Source of the DNA: Magnetospirillum sp. WYHS-4
GTDB taxonomy: Bacteria; Pseudomonadota; Alphaproteobacteria; Rhodospirillales; GLO-3
Length of the DNA stretch: 64,000 nt
Assembly: GCA_039908345.1 (NCBI GenBank)
Contig: JAMOBD010000004.1
Location: 1 to 64,000 of the forward strand
Direction of reading: 5' to 3'
Both the position numbers and the translations under genes were made by a program. The notes beneath the pieces are model-generated. The model saw only the letters and a program-made list of their open reading frames with translations. It did no database searches and was not told where the DNA came from. Below, one piece after another: positions 34,495 to 43,733 of this stretch (position 1 is the stretch's first letter; each line of letters opens with the position of its first letter).

Positions 34495-35787
34495 TCAGCC
34501 GTCGCCCTCGCGCCGCGAGCGGCCACGCACCACGGTTCCGTCCGGCAGTCCGCTGCCCAGGCGCTCGTCCGGAGCGCCACCATAGAGAAAATCGATGCCG
34601 ATCCCCCCCCGCCGCGCCGTTTCCATATCGGGAGCCAGGAAGTAGCGTATCTCCCTCCGAGGCGCGGGCCCCAACGAACCTGCCACAGGAACAGGGCCTT
34701 GAACCGGTGGGGGAGCCGGCTTGGGTGCGGGCTGCGGTGCCGGCTTGGGTGCGGGCTGCGGTGCAGGCTTGGCACTGATGGCCGCCTTGATGACCGCCTT
34801 CGGAGACTCGACGGCGGAATGTTCCGGCTTGGCGGGTTCGACCTCCGGTCCGGACTTCGGTGCGACGTTGCCTTTGACTGCCTCCGCCACCGTTCCCAAG
34901 GCTTGCCTTAGGGGTTCCTTGGCCTCGCCCGCCGGCCCCTGAGGTGCCGATTTCGCCGCCCCCTCCAACATCCCCATTGCGCCCAGGGGCGCCTCGAACA
35001 GGTGATTGGCATCGTCCTTTTCCATGACGCCGACCGACGAAGCCTCCAAACCAAAGGAGGTTACGGTGGTAAAGGTGCCCGGCGCCTTCAGGGCGCGGGT
35101 TCCCCGTCCATTGACGATGGAGGCCTCGCCCTTGCCGCCCATGTGCACCGCCGTCAGGTTGCGGCCGTCGGGCAGGTCCAGGCCGCAACGCAAGCCCTGC
35201 AGCCGCAGGGTCGCGACCGGGGTGTCGACGCTCAAGCCCGGGTCCGCCGTCGTCTGGAAAACCATGTTGCCTTTAAGCATCGATAGGGTGGACCCGTCGA
35301 CCACATACAAGGCGAGCCGCGAAGCCTCCCCCAGTACCACCACCCCGCCCTTGCGCAGCAGCAGCGCAAGCACGGCCGCCTCGCCCGTGTCCAGGATGTC
35401 GCCCGCCATCAGCACCGAACCAGGCCCGGCCGCCTCCGACTTTCCGGCGCGATGAATAAAGGTCTCGCCACCGGTCAGGGCGACCTTAGCCACCGACTCG
35501 CCGGCGGTCGGCTGCGGATCTCCCAGATGGCGGGCCAGGGAACCGGGAACCCGGCAGCCGTCGTCGCCCTGCAGGTCGGGAGGCTCCGCGGCCATGAAGA
35601 AGCCCGCGACCGACAAGGCGCTCCCATCCCGCCAAGTCAGCACCAAATTGCCTTCCTCGCGAGAATAGGCGGCCAGGGCCGGCGGCCGATCCGCCGGCAG
35701 GCGCACCCGTCCCGACGGGTCGATGGCCAGCGCCTGCGGCGCCGGCTCGTCGTCGGTCAACTCCCAGCGTCCCAGCCCCAGGGCCAT
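34495..35787 (-). CDS. FecR-like domain protein with Pro/Ala-rich linker
   Basis: 430 residues, no signal peptide or membrane segment seen. The middle (about 95-270) resembles a FecR/iron-dicitrate type beta-helix: TGGETFIHRAGK, ILDTGEAAVLALLLRKGGVVVLGE, NMVFQTTADPGLSVDTPVATLRLQG (cited by content). A PAPQPAPKPAPQPAPKPAPP repeat follows near residue 340, then a globular end. FecR folds sense ligand or present sigma regulators, but no sigma gene is adjacent. It converges with the FkbM gene. Confidence 0.6.
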   Translation of the reverse strand: MALGLGRWELTDDEPAPQALAIDPSGRVRLPADRPPALAAYSREEGNLVLTWRDGSALSVAGFFMAAEPPDLQGDDGCRVPGSLARHLGDPQPTAGESVAKVALTGGETFIHRAGKSEAAGPGSVLMAGDILDTGEAAVLALLLRKGGVVVLGEASRLALYVVDGSTLSMLKGNMVFQTTADPGLSVDTPVATLRLQGLRCGLDLPDGRNLTAVHMGGKGEASIVNGRGTRALKAPGTFTTVTSFGLEASSVGVMEKDDANHLFEAPLGAMGMLEGAAKSAPQGPAGEAKEPLRQALGTVAEAVKGNVAPKSGPEVEPAKPEHSAVESPKAVIKAAISAKPAPQPAPKPAPQPAPKPAPPPVQGPVPVAGSLGPAPRREIRYFLAPDMETARRGGIGIDFLYGGAPDERLGSGLPDGTVVRGRSRREGDG

Positions 35788-35813
35788 GCCCTTTCCGCCC
35801 CCCTAAATGCCGA

Positions 35814-36716
35814 TCAGCAGGCTCCCATGTCTTGACGGGCCTTGACGATCGCTCTCTGCAGGACTTCCTGCTTGAGATTAATCGTCGGATCGTTAAAAAT
35901 CACATTCTTCATCCAGTCGAATCCCAGACGGACCAGCGCCTCGTCGTCGGTCTTCAGGGTTTCGAGCGCCTCCGCGTCGATGTCGTAGGTCTCCAGGAAC
36001 TTGCTGCCAAACACGAAACGGCGGAAGGAATCGACGTCCGTCGATACCATGAAGAACATCTTTTTGGTCTGGGCCGTGAGGTCCTGGCCGAAAGGCCCGC
36101 CGACCACCTTCCAGGAGGCCATCTTCATCAGGATGTCGATCCAGCCGCGGTTGACGTCGTCGTAATGGGGAACGCCCTGTTCCTCGCGGAAGGCGCTGAC
36201 AGACAATTCCTTGGTTTTGGTGTGGCCTTCGCAATGGTCTTCCTTCACCAGGAAAAAGAAATCCTCCTTTTCCTCGCTGCCCTTCATTTTCACGCTGGCC
36301 AAGCCCAGCGGATAATAGCGGCAGGTGGCGGGTCGGTCCTCGTAAACGGAACAGCCGTTCTCGCGCATGAAGGGACAGGCCCCCTTGCCGTCCTCACCGG
36401 CCATCTTGAGCTTGGCGACCGGAAGATCGGCCTTGTCCCAGAGCGCCGGAAAGGTGTGTTCGAGCAGAAACTCGGCCGGACGGACACCCAGGTTTCTGGA
36501 CAACCGCAGGATATCGTAGGGTGTCAACGTAATGTCGGCGCCATGGCAGCACTTGTTCCAGCAGGAATTTTCGCGCTTGCAGGAAAAGCAGAAGGAATCC
36601 GCGGCCGTGAGGCGGACCGGCATCACCGGGTTCTTCTGTGTCTTGACGCGCGTGGCATCGAGGATATCGACCTCGATCTCGCGGTCGAGGTAGTTCCGTT
36701 CGTAGCCTTCGGTCAT
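35814..36716 (-). CDS. YkgJ-family cysteine cluster protein
   Basis: 300 residues. Cysteines are arranged as FCFSCKRENSCWNKCCHG, then ACPFMRENGCSVYEDRPATCRYYP, the YkgJ motif (here cited in parts: CPF-x5-GC-x-VYEDRPATCR). YkgJ proteins bind Fe-S or zinc, and the function is unknown. I chose MTEGYERN as start; a further Met 15 codons upstream is possible. It follows aprA on the same strand with a hairpin between them, so it may be partly uncoupled. Confidence 0.85.
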   Translation of the reverse strand: MTEGYERNYLDREIEVDILDATRVKTQKNPVMPVRLTAADSFCFSCKRENSCWNKCCHGADITLTPYDILRLSRNLGVRPAEFLLEHTFPALWDKADLPVAKLKMAGEDGKGACPFMRENGCSVYEDRPATCRYYPLGLASVKMKGSEEKEDFFFLVKEDHCEGHTKTKELSVSAFREEQGVPHYDDVNRGWIDILMKMASWKVVGGPFGQDLTAQTKKMFFMVSTDVDSFRRFVFGSKFLETYDIDAEALETLKTDDEALVRLGFDWMKNVIFNDPTINLKQEVLQRAIVKARQDMGAC

Positions 36717-36770
36717 CGCGTATCTTCCTTCCTGGTCCTGGCGGCGCGGCATCTTATTCAAGAACGGAAA

Positions 36771-36795
36771 GGGGCGCCGGTCAAGCCGGCGCCCC
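36771..36795 (-). terminator. Terminator after aprA
   Basis: GGGGCGCCGG-TCAAG-CCGGCGCCCC is a perfect 10-bp hairpin 33 bases after the aprA stop. On the minus strand it is followed by TTTCCGTTCTTG, a weak U-tract. Confidence 0.6.
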
Positions 36796-36827
36796 CCCGA
36801 TTTCCGGAATTCCCCGGCAGTCGAAGC

Positions 36828-38744
36828 TTAGTGCTTCTGGCCGCCGTAGAACTTCTCGACGATGTCGATGTGCGGAATCTTCTTCATCTCCCACTCGCCC
36901 GTATCCGGGTTGTGGCGGGAGTTGACGAAGCACTTCCAGTTGTTGTTGTCCAGCTTCGGGAAGTCGGTGCGATAGTAGAAGCCCGGATACCGGGTTTCCT
37001 CGCGGAACATGATGTGGCGCAGGTGAGCTTCCGCCGCCCACAGGCGGTGGTAGTTCTCCCAGGCGCGCATCAGTTCGTGCAGGTCCTTCGCACGCAGGTT
37101 CTTGGAGTCTTCCTTCAGCCAAGTCAGCTGCTGCAGGCCGATTTCCAGCATCTTCGCATTGGTCTGGTAGTAGGTGGACACGCCGGCCACATACTCGTCC
37201 ATGTACTTCTGCAGACGCTTCTGGAACATGGCCGGGGTGATGTAGAACGGGTTGACGTCCTCGGCGGTCGTCTTGTCCTTGTGCTGGAAGTAGTTGCGCA
37301 CAGGCAGGTAGATTTCCTCGGCGATGGCCTTGATGTCGCCCTTGAGCGAGGGCTTGAAGCCCTTGTGGTCGCGGACGAAGCGGACCATTTCCTTGCCGGC
37401 GATGCGGCCTTCGGTGTGGGAGCCCGAAGAGAACTTGTGGCCGGAAGCGCCCACGCCGTCACCGGCGGTGAACATGCCCTTGACGGTGGTCATGCGGTTG
37501 TAGCCCCACTGCCACTCCTTCGGAGCGATGTCGGTGGGACCGGACACCCAGATGCCGGAGCAACCGGAGTGCGAACCCAGCAGGTACGGCTCGGTCGGCA
37601 TCAGTTCGGACGGAGTCTCTTCCGGACGGATGTTCATACCGGCCCACACGCCGGCCTGACCGATGCACATATCCAGGAAGTCTTCCCAAGCCTCGGCTTC
37701 GAGGTGCTTGATTTCCTGCGGGGTCATGGTCTCGGCCAGCTTCTTCATGGCCGTGTGGGTGTTCATGAGGATGGGGCCGCGCCCTTCCTTCATTTCCTTC
37801 AGCATGGCGTGGTTACGCAGGCAGGTCGGGACCACGGCGGCCGTATCGTAGGGAGCGAACTCCTTCAGCATGTCGGCGTTCTTGATCACGTAGTTCTCGC
37901 CCGCGCCGTTGGTGGCCTGCGACTTGAACAGCAGGAACCAAGCGCCCACCGGGCCGTAACCGTCCTTGAAGCGGGCGGGCACGAAGCGGTTTTCCATCAT
38001 GGTCAGCTCGGCGCCGACTTCCGCCGCCATGGCGTAGGTCGAACCGGCATTCCACACCGGGTACCAGGTGCGGCCGTTGCCTTCGCCGTTGGACCGCGGA
38101 CGGAAGATGTTCACCGCGCCGCCGCAGACGTTCAGGATGGTGTTGGCGCGGAAGACGAACAGCTTGTGCTCGCGGACGCTGAGGCCGACGGCACCGGCGA
38201 TGCGGTTGGGCTCGTTGGTGTCGAGCAGGTACTTCACGATGAAGCAACGCTCGATGATGTTCTCGATACCGAGCGCCTTCTTGGCGGCTTCGGCGACGAT
38301 GGGCTTGTAGCTTTCGCCGTTGATCATGATCTGCCAGCGGCCGGAACGGACCGGCTTGCCGCCGTCCTTCAGGGGCACGCCTTCGCTGCCCTTTTCCTTC
38401 CACACGGGCAGGCCCCACTCTTCGAAGAGCTGCACGGTGGCATCCACATGACGGCCCACGTCGAAGACCAAGTCGTCGCGGGTCAAACCCATCAGGTCGG
38501 CGCTGACCATGCGGACGTAGTCCTTCGGGTCCTGGTCGCCCAGGTAGGTGTTGATGGCGGACAGGCCCATGGCGACCGCGCCGGAGCGGTCCATGGCAGC
38601 CTTGTCGACCAGGGTGATCTTGACGTCGTCGCCGGCCCAGCGCTTCGCCTCGAAGGCCGCGCCGCAAGCCGCCATACCGCCGCCGACGATCAGGATGTCG
38701 GTTTCGACGTCGATGATTTCGGGATCCCCGAAAGTACCAGCCAT
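36828..38744 (-). CDS. aprA: Adenylylsulfate (APS) reductase alpha subunit
   Basis: 638 residues. The FAD-binding fold begins ILIVGGGMAACGAAFEAK, and the sequence follows the AprA family through INTYLGDQDPKDY, WYPVWNAGSTYAMAAEVGAE and HSGCSGIWVSGPTD. It converts APS to sulfite and AMP, or the reverse in sulfur oxidisers, in the cytoplasm. aprB lies 83 bases upstream. No qmoABC, aprM or sat gene is in the window, so the membrane electron partner and the direction cannot be read here. GGAGAATGAG-like sequence precedes the start. Confidence 0.97.
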   Translation of the reverse strand: MAGTFGDPEIIDVETDILIVGGGMAACGAAFEAKRWAGDDVKITLVDKAAMDRSGAVAMGLSAINTYLGDQDPKDYVRMVSADLMGLTRDDLVFDVGRHVDATVQLFEEWGLPVWKEKGSEGVPLKDGGKPVRSGRWQIMINGESYKPIVAEAAKKALGIENIIERCFIVKYLLDTNEPNRIAGAVGLSVREHKLFVFRANTILNVCGGAVNIFRPRSNGEGNGRTWYPVWNAGSTYAMAAEVGAELTMMENRFVPARFKDGYGPVGAWFLLFKSQATNGAGENYVIKNADMLKEFAPYDTAAVVPTCLRNHAMLKEMKEGRGPILMNTHTAMKKLAETMTPQEIKHLEAEAWEDFLDMCIGQAGVWAGMNIRPEETPSELMPTEPYLLGSHSGCSGIWVSGPTDIAPKEWQWGYNRMTTVKGMFTAGDGVGASGHKFSSGSHTEGRIAGKEMVRFVRDHKGFKPSLKGDIKAIAEEIYLPVRNYFQHKDKTTAEDVNPFYITPAMFQKRLQKYMDEYVAGVSTYYQTNAKMLEIGLQQLTWLKEDSKNLRAKDLHELMRAWENYHRLWAAEAHLRHIMFREETRYPGFYYRTDFPKLDNNNWKCFVNSRHNPDTGEWEMKKIPHIDIVEKFYGGQKH

Positions 38745-38827
38745 TGTCTCATTCTCCTGTCTGCGCGGTTACCCGTCGTCCCGACGGGCCTCCCGCGTGT
38801 GGAAATATGTCTCGGAACGGTCCCGTG

Positions 38828-39250
38828 TCAGGGAGTCGGCAGGGTCTTGCCGGTCTCGGTGAACAGCAGGTTGTCGTCCAGGCTGCCGGGTGCCGGCTTG
38901 TTGCCGTACGGGTCGATGGAACCGACCGGCGTGGTGCGGACCGGGAACTTGAAGCGCTTCACTTCACCGTCGCGGAACTTGATGGTCCACATGATGGCGG
39001 TATCGGTACGCAGCGGGATGCAGGCGCCGCCCATCGGCACCACGTCCTGGTAGGCGCGAACCTCGATGGCCTGCTGCGGGCAAGCCTTCACGCAGCACTG
39101 GCATTCCCAGCACTGGTCGGGCTCCTGATTGAAGGCCTTCATGCGCTCGGTATCGAGCTTCATGAGGTTGTTCGGGCAGATGTACATGCAAGCGGTCACC
39201 TGACCGCCCTTGCAGCCATCGCACTTCTCGGTGTGCACGAAGGTGGGCAT
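38828..39250 (-). CDS. aprB: Adenylylsulfate (APS) reductase beta subunit
   Basis: 140 residues with two 4Fe-4S clusters: CDGCKGG ... CMYICP and CWECQCCVKACP. The C-terminal tail (VRTTPVGSIDPYG, LLFTETGKTLPTP) wraps around AprA in this family. It passes electrons to and from the FAD of AprA. It is the first gene of the aprBA pair, preceded by a long leader. Confidence 0.97.
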   Translation of the reverse strand: MPTFVHTEKCDGCKGGQVTACMYICPNNLMKLDTERMKAFNQEPDQCWECQCCVKACPQQAIEVRAYQDVVPMGGACIPLRTDTAIMWTIKFRDGEVKRFKFPVRTTPVGSIDPYGNKPAPGSLDDNLLFTETGKTLPTP

Positions 39251-39274
39251 TGAGCGTTTCCCCTGATTTCCTCA

Positions 39275-39306
39275 GTTGAGATGACATCCGGGTTGAGATG
39301 ACATCC
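39275..39306 (-). repeat. Tandem 15-bp repeat in the aprBA leader
   Basis: GTTGAGATGACATCC occurs at 39275-39289 and 39292-39306, a 17-base period, 25-56 bases before the aprB start and inside the predicted 5' untranslated region. The regular spacing suggests a binding site for a dimeric regulator or an RNA element. Confidence 0.8.
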
Positions 39307-39429
39307 AGAAGCGGGGAACTTCTCCGCCCCCACCCATATAGCGACCGCACGACGCAACCCCGTTGCGCCATCCGGAAAGCCAAATGGCCGCTCCCAGACT
39401 TCGGTGACCCGAATATATTATGGTTTATT

Positions 39430-39458
39430 CATATACGCGGGTCCGCGAAGGCTGTCAA
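39430..39458 (-). promoter_or_regulatory. Sigma-70-like promoter for aprBA
   Basis: A perfect minus-strand TTGACA (-35), a 17-base spacer and TATATG (-10) in an AT-rich pocket. The predicted start near 39423 gives a leader of about 170 bases. The rest of the 39251-39615 gap holds the direct repeat; no gene was seen. Confidence 0.65.
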
Positions 39459-39615
39459 ATGACTTGGATCGATGTCCGCGCCGCCTGGCGCACGATCCTT
39501 TCAAGGTATTGGCGAACAAGGGTAATTTTTTGGTAGCCCGAGCCCCCCGGCAAGCAATCGCGTTGCCATCCGAGGGCGGCTGTGCTCCCATGGAGCCCGA
39601 CAGGGAGGACCGAGG

Positions 39616-39972
39616 ATGCCCGAGACCATCGCCCATTTGACGCGCCGCCTGGTGGAATTCCGCGAAGAGCGGGACTGGGCCCAGTTCCACAGCCTGAAGA
39701 ACCTGCTGATGTCGCTGACCATCGAATCGGCCGAGCTTCTGGAACTGGCGCAATGGAAGGAAGACGGCGCCCTGGAGGCCGACCTGCACCGTCCCGAGGT
39801 CAAGGCCCGCCTCGAGGAAGAGGTGGCGGATGTCTTTCTCTATTTGCTGCTGGTCTGCGAGCGGGCAGGCATCGACCTCGCCCGGGCGGCGGAACGCAAG
39901 ATCGACCTCAACGCCGCCAAGTACCCGGCCCACAAGGCGCGAGGTTCGGCGCGGAAGTACACCGAGCTATAA
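39616..39972 (+). CDS. MazG-like nucleotide pyrophosphohydrolase
   Basis: 118 residues of the MazG/RS21-C6 all-alpha fold. The Mg-binding acids are in ESAELLEL (E-x3-E-like) and EEEVADVFLYLL (E-x2-D). It would hydrolyse non-canonical or surplus dNTPs, dCTP-like in the RS21-C6 branch, to the monophosphate. One gene, overlapping the convergent response regulator by six bases. Confidence 0.88.
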   Translation: MPETIAHLTRRLVEFREERDWAQFHSLKNLLMSLTIESAELLELAQWKEDGALEADLHRPEVKARLEEEVADVFLYLLLVCERAGIDLARAAERKIDLNAAKYPAHKARGSARKYTEL

Positions 39973-40536
39973 GCCGGCCAGCATCTTGTCGATATCGTCC
40001 TGCGATACATCGACGCCGCTTTCCTTGACGGCGACTTGGTCCTCCTGCCGGCGGGCCTTGCCGGCCTGGTAAGGATCGCGCCGCCGCCGTCGGTCGGGAC
40101 CGACGAAGGATTTGGCCCGAATGAAGGGGCGCGGCCGGTTGATCACGGCACAGATTCGGGCATAGAGCGTGGTGGCCGATATCGGCTTGGCGAGGAATTC
40201 CGTAATTCCTGAATCGCGAGCCGTGCATACTCTGCCCACTTCGGTATGGGCGGTGATCATGATCAGCGGCACGAAGGCGCCCGAGCTATCCGCGTTGCCC
40301 CGAATTCGCCGCGTGAAGGCCAGCCCGTCCATGGGCCCCATCTGCCAGTCGCAGAACACGATATCGGGAGAGAAATCCTTGAGCCGCTCGAACGCGCTTT
40401 CGCCGTCCTCGGCCTCCTCGATCTCGCGAACGCCGAAGGAACGCAAAATGTTAATGACCATGGACCGCATGTGCGGGTCGTCGTCGATGACCATGAAACG
40501 CAGGCGCGTCAGGACATACTCGGGCAGCTTCGCCAT
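39967..40536 (-). CDS. Response regulator, CheY-like receiver with short C-terminal tail
   Basis: 189 residues. The receiver domain (about 10-130) has VIDDDPHMRS acidic pocket, phospho-Asp63 in VFCDWQMGPMDG, Thr in MITAHT, and Lys in FLAKPIS. The rest is a basic linker (FVGPDRRRRRDPY) and a helix ending VSQDDIDKMLAGL, which resembles a motif found in alphaproteobacterial flagellar or chemotaxis regulators. There is no output domain. It is a stand-alone gene. Confidence 0.9.
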   Translation of the reverse strand: MAKLPEYVLTRLRFMVIDDDPHMRSMVINILRSFGVREIEEAEDGESAFERLKDFSPDIVFCDWQMGPMDGLAFTRRIRGNADSSGAFVPLIMITAHTEVGRVCTARDSGITEFLAKPISATTLYARICAVINRPRPFIRAKSFVGPDRRRRRDPYQAGKARRQEDQVAVKESGVDVSQDDIDKMLAGL

Positions 40537-40608
40537 GTCTGGCCCCCCAAGGGCATGACTGGCCGTTTAATTCACTTGGCCGAAAAGATCAATACGGGTC
40601 GCCAGTCG

Positions 40609-42426
40609 TCACTGCCCGCTTTTGCGGCGTTCCTCCAGGGACTTCTCCTTGGCCGGGTCGATCCACCAAGTGGTGAACTGGGCACCGCGCCGGGGCGTGA
40701 CCTTGGGCATGCCGAACTTGTCCCAGTAGGCCATGCGGTCGTAGTCCAGGTGCCAATGGGGGATGACGTAGAATCCCCATTGCAGCACTCGGTCCAGGGC
40801 CCGCGTGCGGGTCACCAGGGACTGGCGATCCGGGGCGGCGATCAGCCGGTCGACCAACTCGTCGACCACCGGGTCCTTGATGCCCGGAAAGTTTCGGCTG
40901 CCCGGCTGGTCGGCGGCGGCCGCGGTCCAGTAGTTGCGCTGCTCGTTCCCCGGCGATTCCGACTGGCCCCAGGTCATCACCACCATGTCGTAGTCGAAGG
41001 TCTCGGCGCGCCGGACGTACTGGGCGGAATCGATGGTTCGCACGCGGGCCTTGACGCCCAGGCGTTCCAGGTTCCCGACGAAGGGCAGCGCGATGCGTTC
41101 GAACAGCGGGCTGACCAGCAGGATCTCGAACTCGAAGGGCTTGCCGGCGGCATTCGCCCGGACGCCATCCTTGATGGTCCAGCCAGCTTCCTTGAGCAAC
41201 CGGTCGGCTTCCTTCAGGTTGGTTCGGATCTGGCCGGAGCCGTCGGTGCCGGGCGGAGCGTATGCCTTGGCGAAGACCTCGTCCGGCACCCGGCCGCGGA
41301 ACTTCTCCAGAATACTCATCTCGTCGGGCGACGGCAGGCCGGTGGCGGCCAGCTCCGAATTGTCGAAGTAACTGCGGCTGCGGCGGTACTGGCCGTGGAA
41401 CAGGTTCTTGTTTGACCATTCGAAGTCGAAGGCGTAGGCGAGAGCCTCGCGCACGCGCCGGTCCTTGAACAGGTCGCGGCGCAGGTTGTAGACGAAGCCC
41501 TGCATGCCGGCGGGGCGGTCGTGCTTGATTTCGCTCTTCTTGATCCAGCCCTTCTTGACCGCGGGAACGTCGTAGCCGGTCGCCCAGTCCTTGGATGAGT
41601 TCTCGGCCCGGTAGTCGAATTCGCCGGCTTTGAAGGCTTCCAGCGCCACCGTGCCGTCGCGGTAGTAGTCGTAGCGGATGGTATCGAAGTTGTGGCTGCC
41701 CTTGTTGACCGGCAGGTCCTTGCCCCAGTAGTCGGCCACCCGCTCGTAGGCGACGGAGCGCCCGGCATCGACCGATTTGATGCGATAGGGCCCGCTGCCC
41801 AAAGGTGGTTCCAGCGTCGTCCTGGAAAAGTCCCGCCCTTCCCACCAGTGCTTGGGCAGGATCTCGATCTGGCCCAGGATGAGGGGAAGTTCCCGGTTTT
41901 CGCCCGGCTTGAAGGAGAATTTGACCTTATGGGGGCCCAGCTTTTCCGTCCTGGCGACGCCGGCGTAATAAAGCCGGTAGTGGGGCTGGCCCTTTTCCAT
42001 CAAGGTGGCGAAGGTGAAGATCACGTCATCGGCGGTGACCGGCCGGCCGTCGTGCCAGCGGGCCTCCTTGCGCAGGTTGAAGACGACCCAGGACCGGTCC
42101 TCGGGAACCTCGACCGATTCCGCCAGGAGGCCGTATTCGGTGAAGGCCTCGTCGGCCGAGGAAACCAGCAGCGAGTCGTATATCTGTCCCAGCCCGTCGG
42201 CCGCATCGCCCTTGACGATGAAGCCGTTCAGGTCGTCGAAGCTGCCGACCGAGCCCAGGCGCACGCTCCCGCCCTTCGGTGCCGCCGGATCGACATAGTC
42301 GAAATGGGCGAAGCCGGCCTGGTACTTGGGTTCGCCGTGCATGGCGAGCCCGTGGCGCGGCGCCGGATCGGCGGCTAAGGCCGGGGCGGCCACCAGGACG
42401 GCCAGCAGAGCGGGGAACAGGCGCAT
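40609..42426 (-). CDS. ABC transporter substrate-binding protein, family 5 (YejA-like)
   Basis: 605 residues. Signal peptide MRLFPALLAVLVAAPALA, then an SBP_bac_5 fold: HGLAMHGEPKYQAGFAHFDY, ARWHDGRPVTADDVIFT, and FVYNLRRDLFKDRRVREAL. YejA-type proteins bind oligopeptides or microcin C-like peptides for the YejBEF transporter. No permease genes are in the window, so the partner is elsewhere. AGGAGG precedes the ATG. It follows the diguanylate cyclase by 20 bases on the same strand. Confidence 0.9.
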   Translation of the reverse strand: MRLFPALLAVLVAAPALAADPAPRHGLAMHGEPKYQAGFAHFDYVDPAAPKGGSVRLGSVGSFDDLNGFIVKGDAADGLGQIYDSLLVSSADEAFTEYGLLAESVEVPEDRSWVVFNLRKEARWHDGRPVTADDVIFTFATLMEKGQPHYRLYYAGVARTEKLGPHKVKFSFKPGENRELPLILGQIEILPKHWWEGRDFSRTTLEPPLGSGPYRIKSVDAGRSVAYERVADYWGKDLPVNKGSHNFDTIRYDYYRDGTVALEAFKAGEFDYRAENSSKDWATGYDVPAVKKGWIKKSEIKHDRPAGMQGFVYNLRRDLFKDRRVREALAYAFDFEWSNKNLFHGQYRRSRSYFDNSELAATGLPSPDEMSILEKFRGRVPDEVFAKAYAPPGTDGSGQIRTNLKEADRLLKEAGWTIKDGVRANAAGKPFEFEILLVSPLFERIALPFVGNLERLGVKARVRTIDSAQYVRRAETFDYDMVVMTWGQSESPGNEQRNYWTAAAADQPGSRNFPGIKDPVVDELVDRLIAAPDRQSLVTRTRALDRVLQWGFYVIPHWHLDYDRMAYWDKFGMPKVTPRRGAQFTTWWIDPAKEKSLEERRKSGQ

Positions 42427-42446
42427 GGGGGGCCTCCTTCGGATGG

Positions 42447-43733
42447 TCAGTCGCCGTAGAAGCGGTAGTGGTTGCGGCCCGCGTCCTTGACCTTGTACAT
42501 GGCTTCGTCGGCGCATTTGGTCAGGCTTTCGGCATCCTTGCCGTCGTCGGGGTAGAGGGCGATGCCGATGCTGGCCCCGACGGTCAGCGAGACGCCGTTG
42601 AAGTCCAGGGAGCTGGTGAGAGAGGTGATCAGCGTGCCGGCGACCCGGGCGGCATCTTGCTTGCCGTGGATGCTTTCCAGGATGACCACGAATTCGTCGC
42701 CGCCGACCCGGGCGATGGTGTCGGAACCACGCAGGTGCTGGCGCAGGCGGTGGGCGACGCCCTTCAGCACGAAATCGCCGGCGTCGTGGCCGTAGGTGTC
42801 GTTGATCGGCTTGAATTTGTCCAGGTCGATGAACATCAGGGCGAACATCGCCTGGCTGCGGTAGGAACGGGCCAGGCAGCCCGCCAGGCGGTCGTTGTAG
42901 AGATTGCGGTTGGGCAGCCCGGTCAGGGTGTCGTGATGGGCCATCTTCTTGATCTGGGCTTCGTACTCCCTGCGTTTGGTGACGTCGCGCATGGCGCCGA
43001 TGAAGGCCCGAGAGCGGCCCTCGCGCAGTTCCGAAACGCTCATCTCCATGGGGAAATGGGTGCCATCCTTGCGCTGGCCGTCCATCTCGACCAAGCGGCC
43101 GATCACCTTGGGTTGGCGGGTTTCCAGGTAGCGGGCGATATAGCCGTCGTGCTGGCCGCGATGGGGCTCGGGCATCAGGATCGAGACATTCTGGTTGATC
43201 ACCTCGCGTGCCTTGTAGCCGAACAGACGTTCGGCCGCCGGATTGAAGGCGAGGATCTGGCCCTGTTCGTTGATGGCGACAATGCCTTCGGCCACCGTGT
43301 CCAGGATGCCCTTGAGCCGCTGTTCGCGCAGCTTGGTGGCCTCGGCGGCGCGGATGAATTCGGTGATGTCGAGCGCCTCGACCATGAACACCGGTTCGTC
43401 GGCCAGTTCCAGCCGGGTGACGAACAGCTTGACGTCGCGCGGCTCTCCCTTCAGCGGCAGCATCTTGAGCGGGACGCCGTTTTCTTCCTCGGCGAAGGTG
43501 TCGAGCCCGGCGGCCATCAGCTCCGCATAGTCGGGATCGATGAAGTCGGGCAAGGTGCGGCCGATCAGGTGGGCCGCGCCTTCCGCTCCCAACATCCGCG
43601 CGCCCGCCGGATTGATGTAGACGATGCGATCGCCGTGGCACAGGCAGACCAGATTGACGACGGACTTGACCAGGCGCAGCCCGACGTCTTCGTCATCGTT
43701 CCTTGCCACGCTGCCGACCCAGCCGTCGTTCAC
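42447..43733 (-). CDS. PAS-PAS-GGDEF diguanylate cyclase
   Basis: 428 residues. Two PAS domains (about 20-130 and 140-255), the second with NQNVSILMPEPHRGQHDGYI, typical of haem- or FAD-binding FixL-like PAS; PAC follows. The GGDEF domain has RVGGDEFVV, with an allosteric I-site RGSD five residues earlier. It makes cyclic di-GMP. No EAL domain. It overlaps hisN by four bases at the start. Confidence 0.92.
   Translation of the reverse strand: MNDGWVGSVARNDDEDVGLRLVKSVVNLVCLCHGDRIVYINPAGARMLGAEGAAHLIGRTLPDFIDPDYAELMAAGLDTFAEEENGVPLKMLPLKGEPRDVKLFVTRLELADEPVFMVEALDITEFIRAAEATKLREQRLKGILDTVAEGIVAINEQGQILAFNPAAERLFGYKAREVINQNVSILMPEPHRGQHDGYIARYLETRQPKVIGRLVEMDGQRKDGTHFPMEMSVSELREGRSRAFIGAMRDVTKRREYEAQIKKMAHHDTLTGLPNRNLYNDRLAGCLARSYRSQAMFALMFIDLDKFKPINDTYGHDAGDFVLKGVAHRLRQHLRGSDTIARVGGDEFVVILESIHGKQDAARVAGTLITSLTSSLDFNGVSLTVGASIGIALYPDDGKDAESLTKCADEAMYKVKDAGRNHYRFYGD

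Noticed and set aside
35832-39053. 1073-codon plus-strand frame
   Set aside because: It is antisense to ykgJ, aprA and part of aprB; those have clear family motifs and this frame has none.
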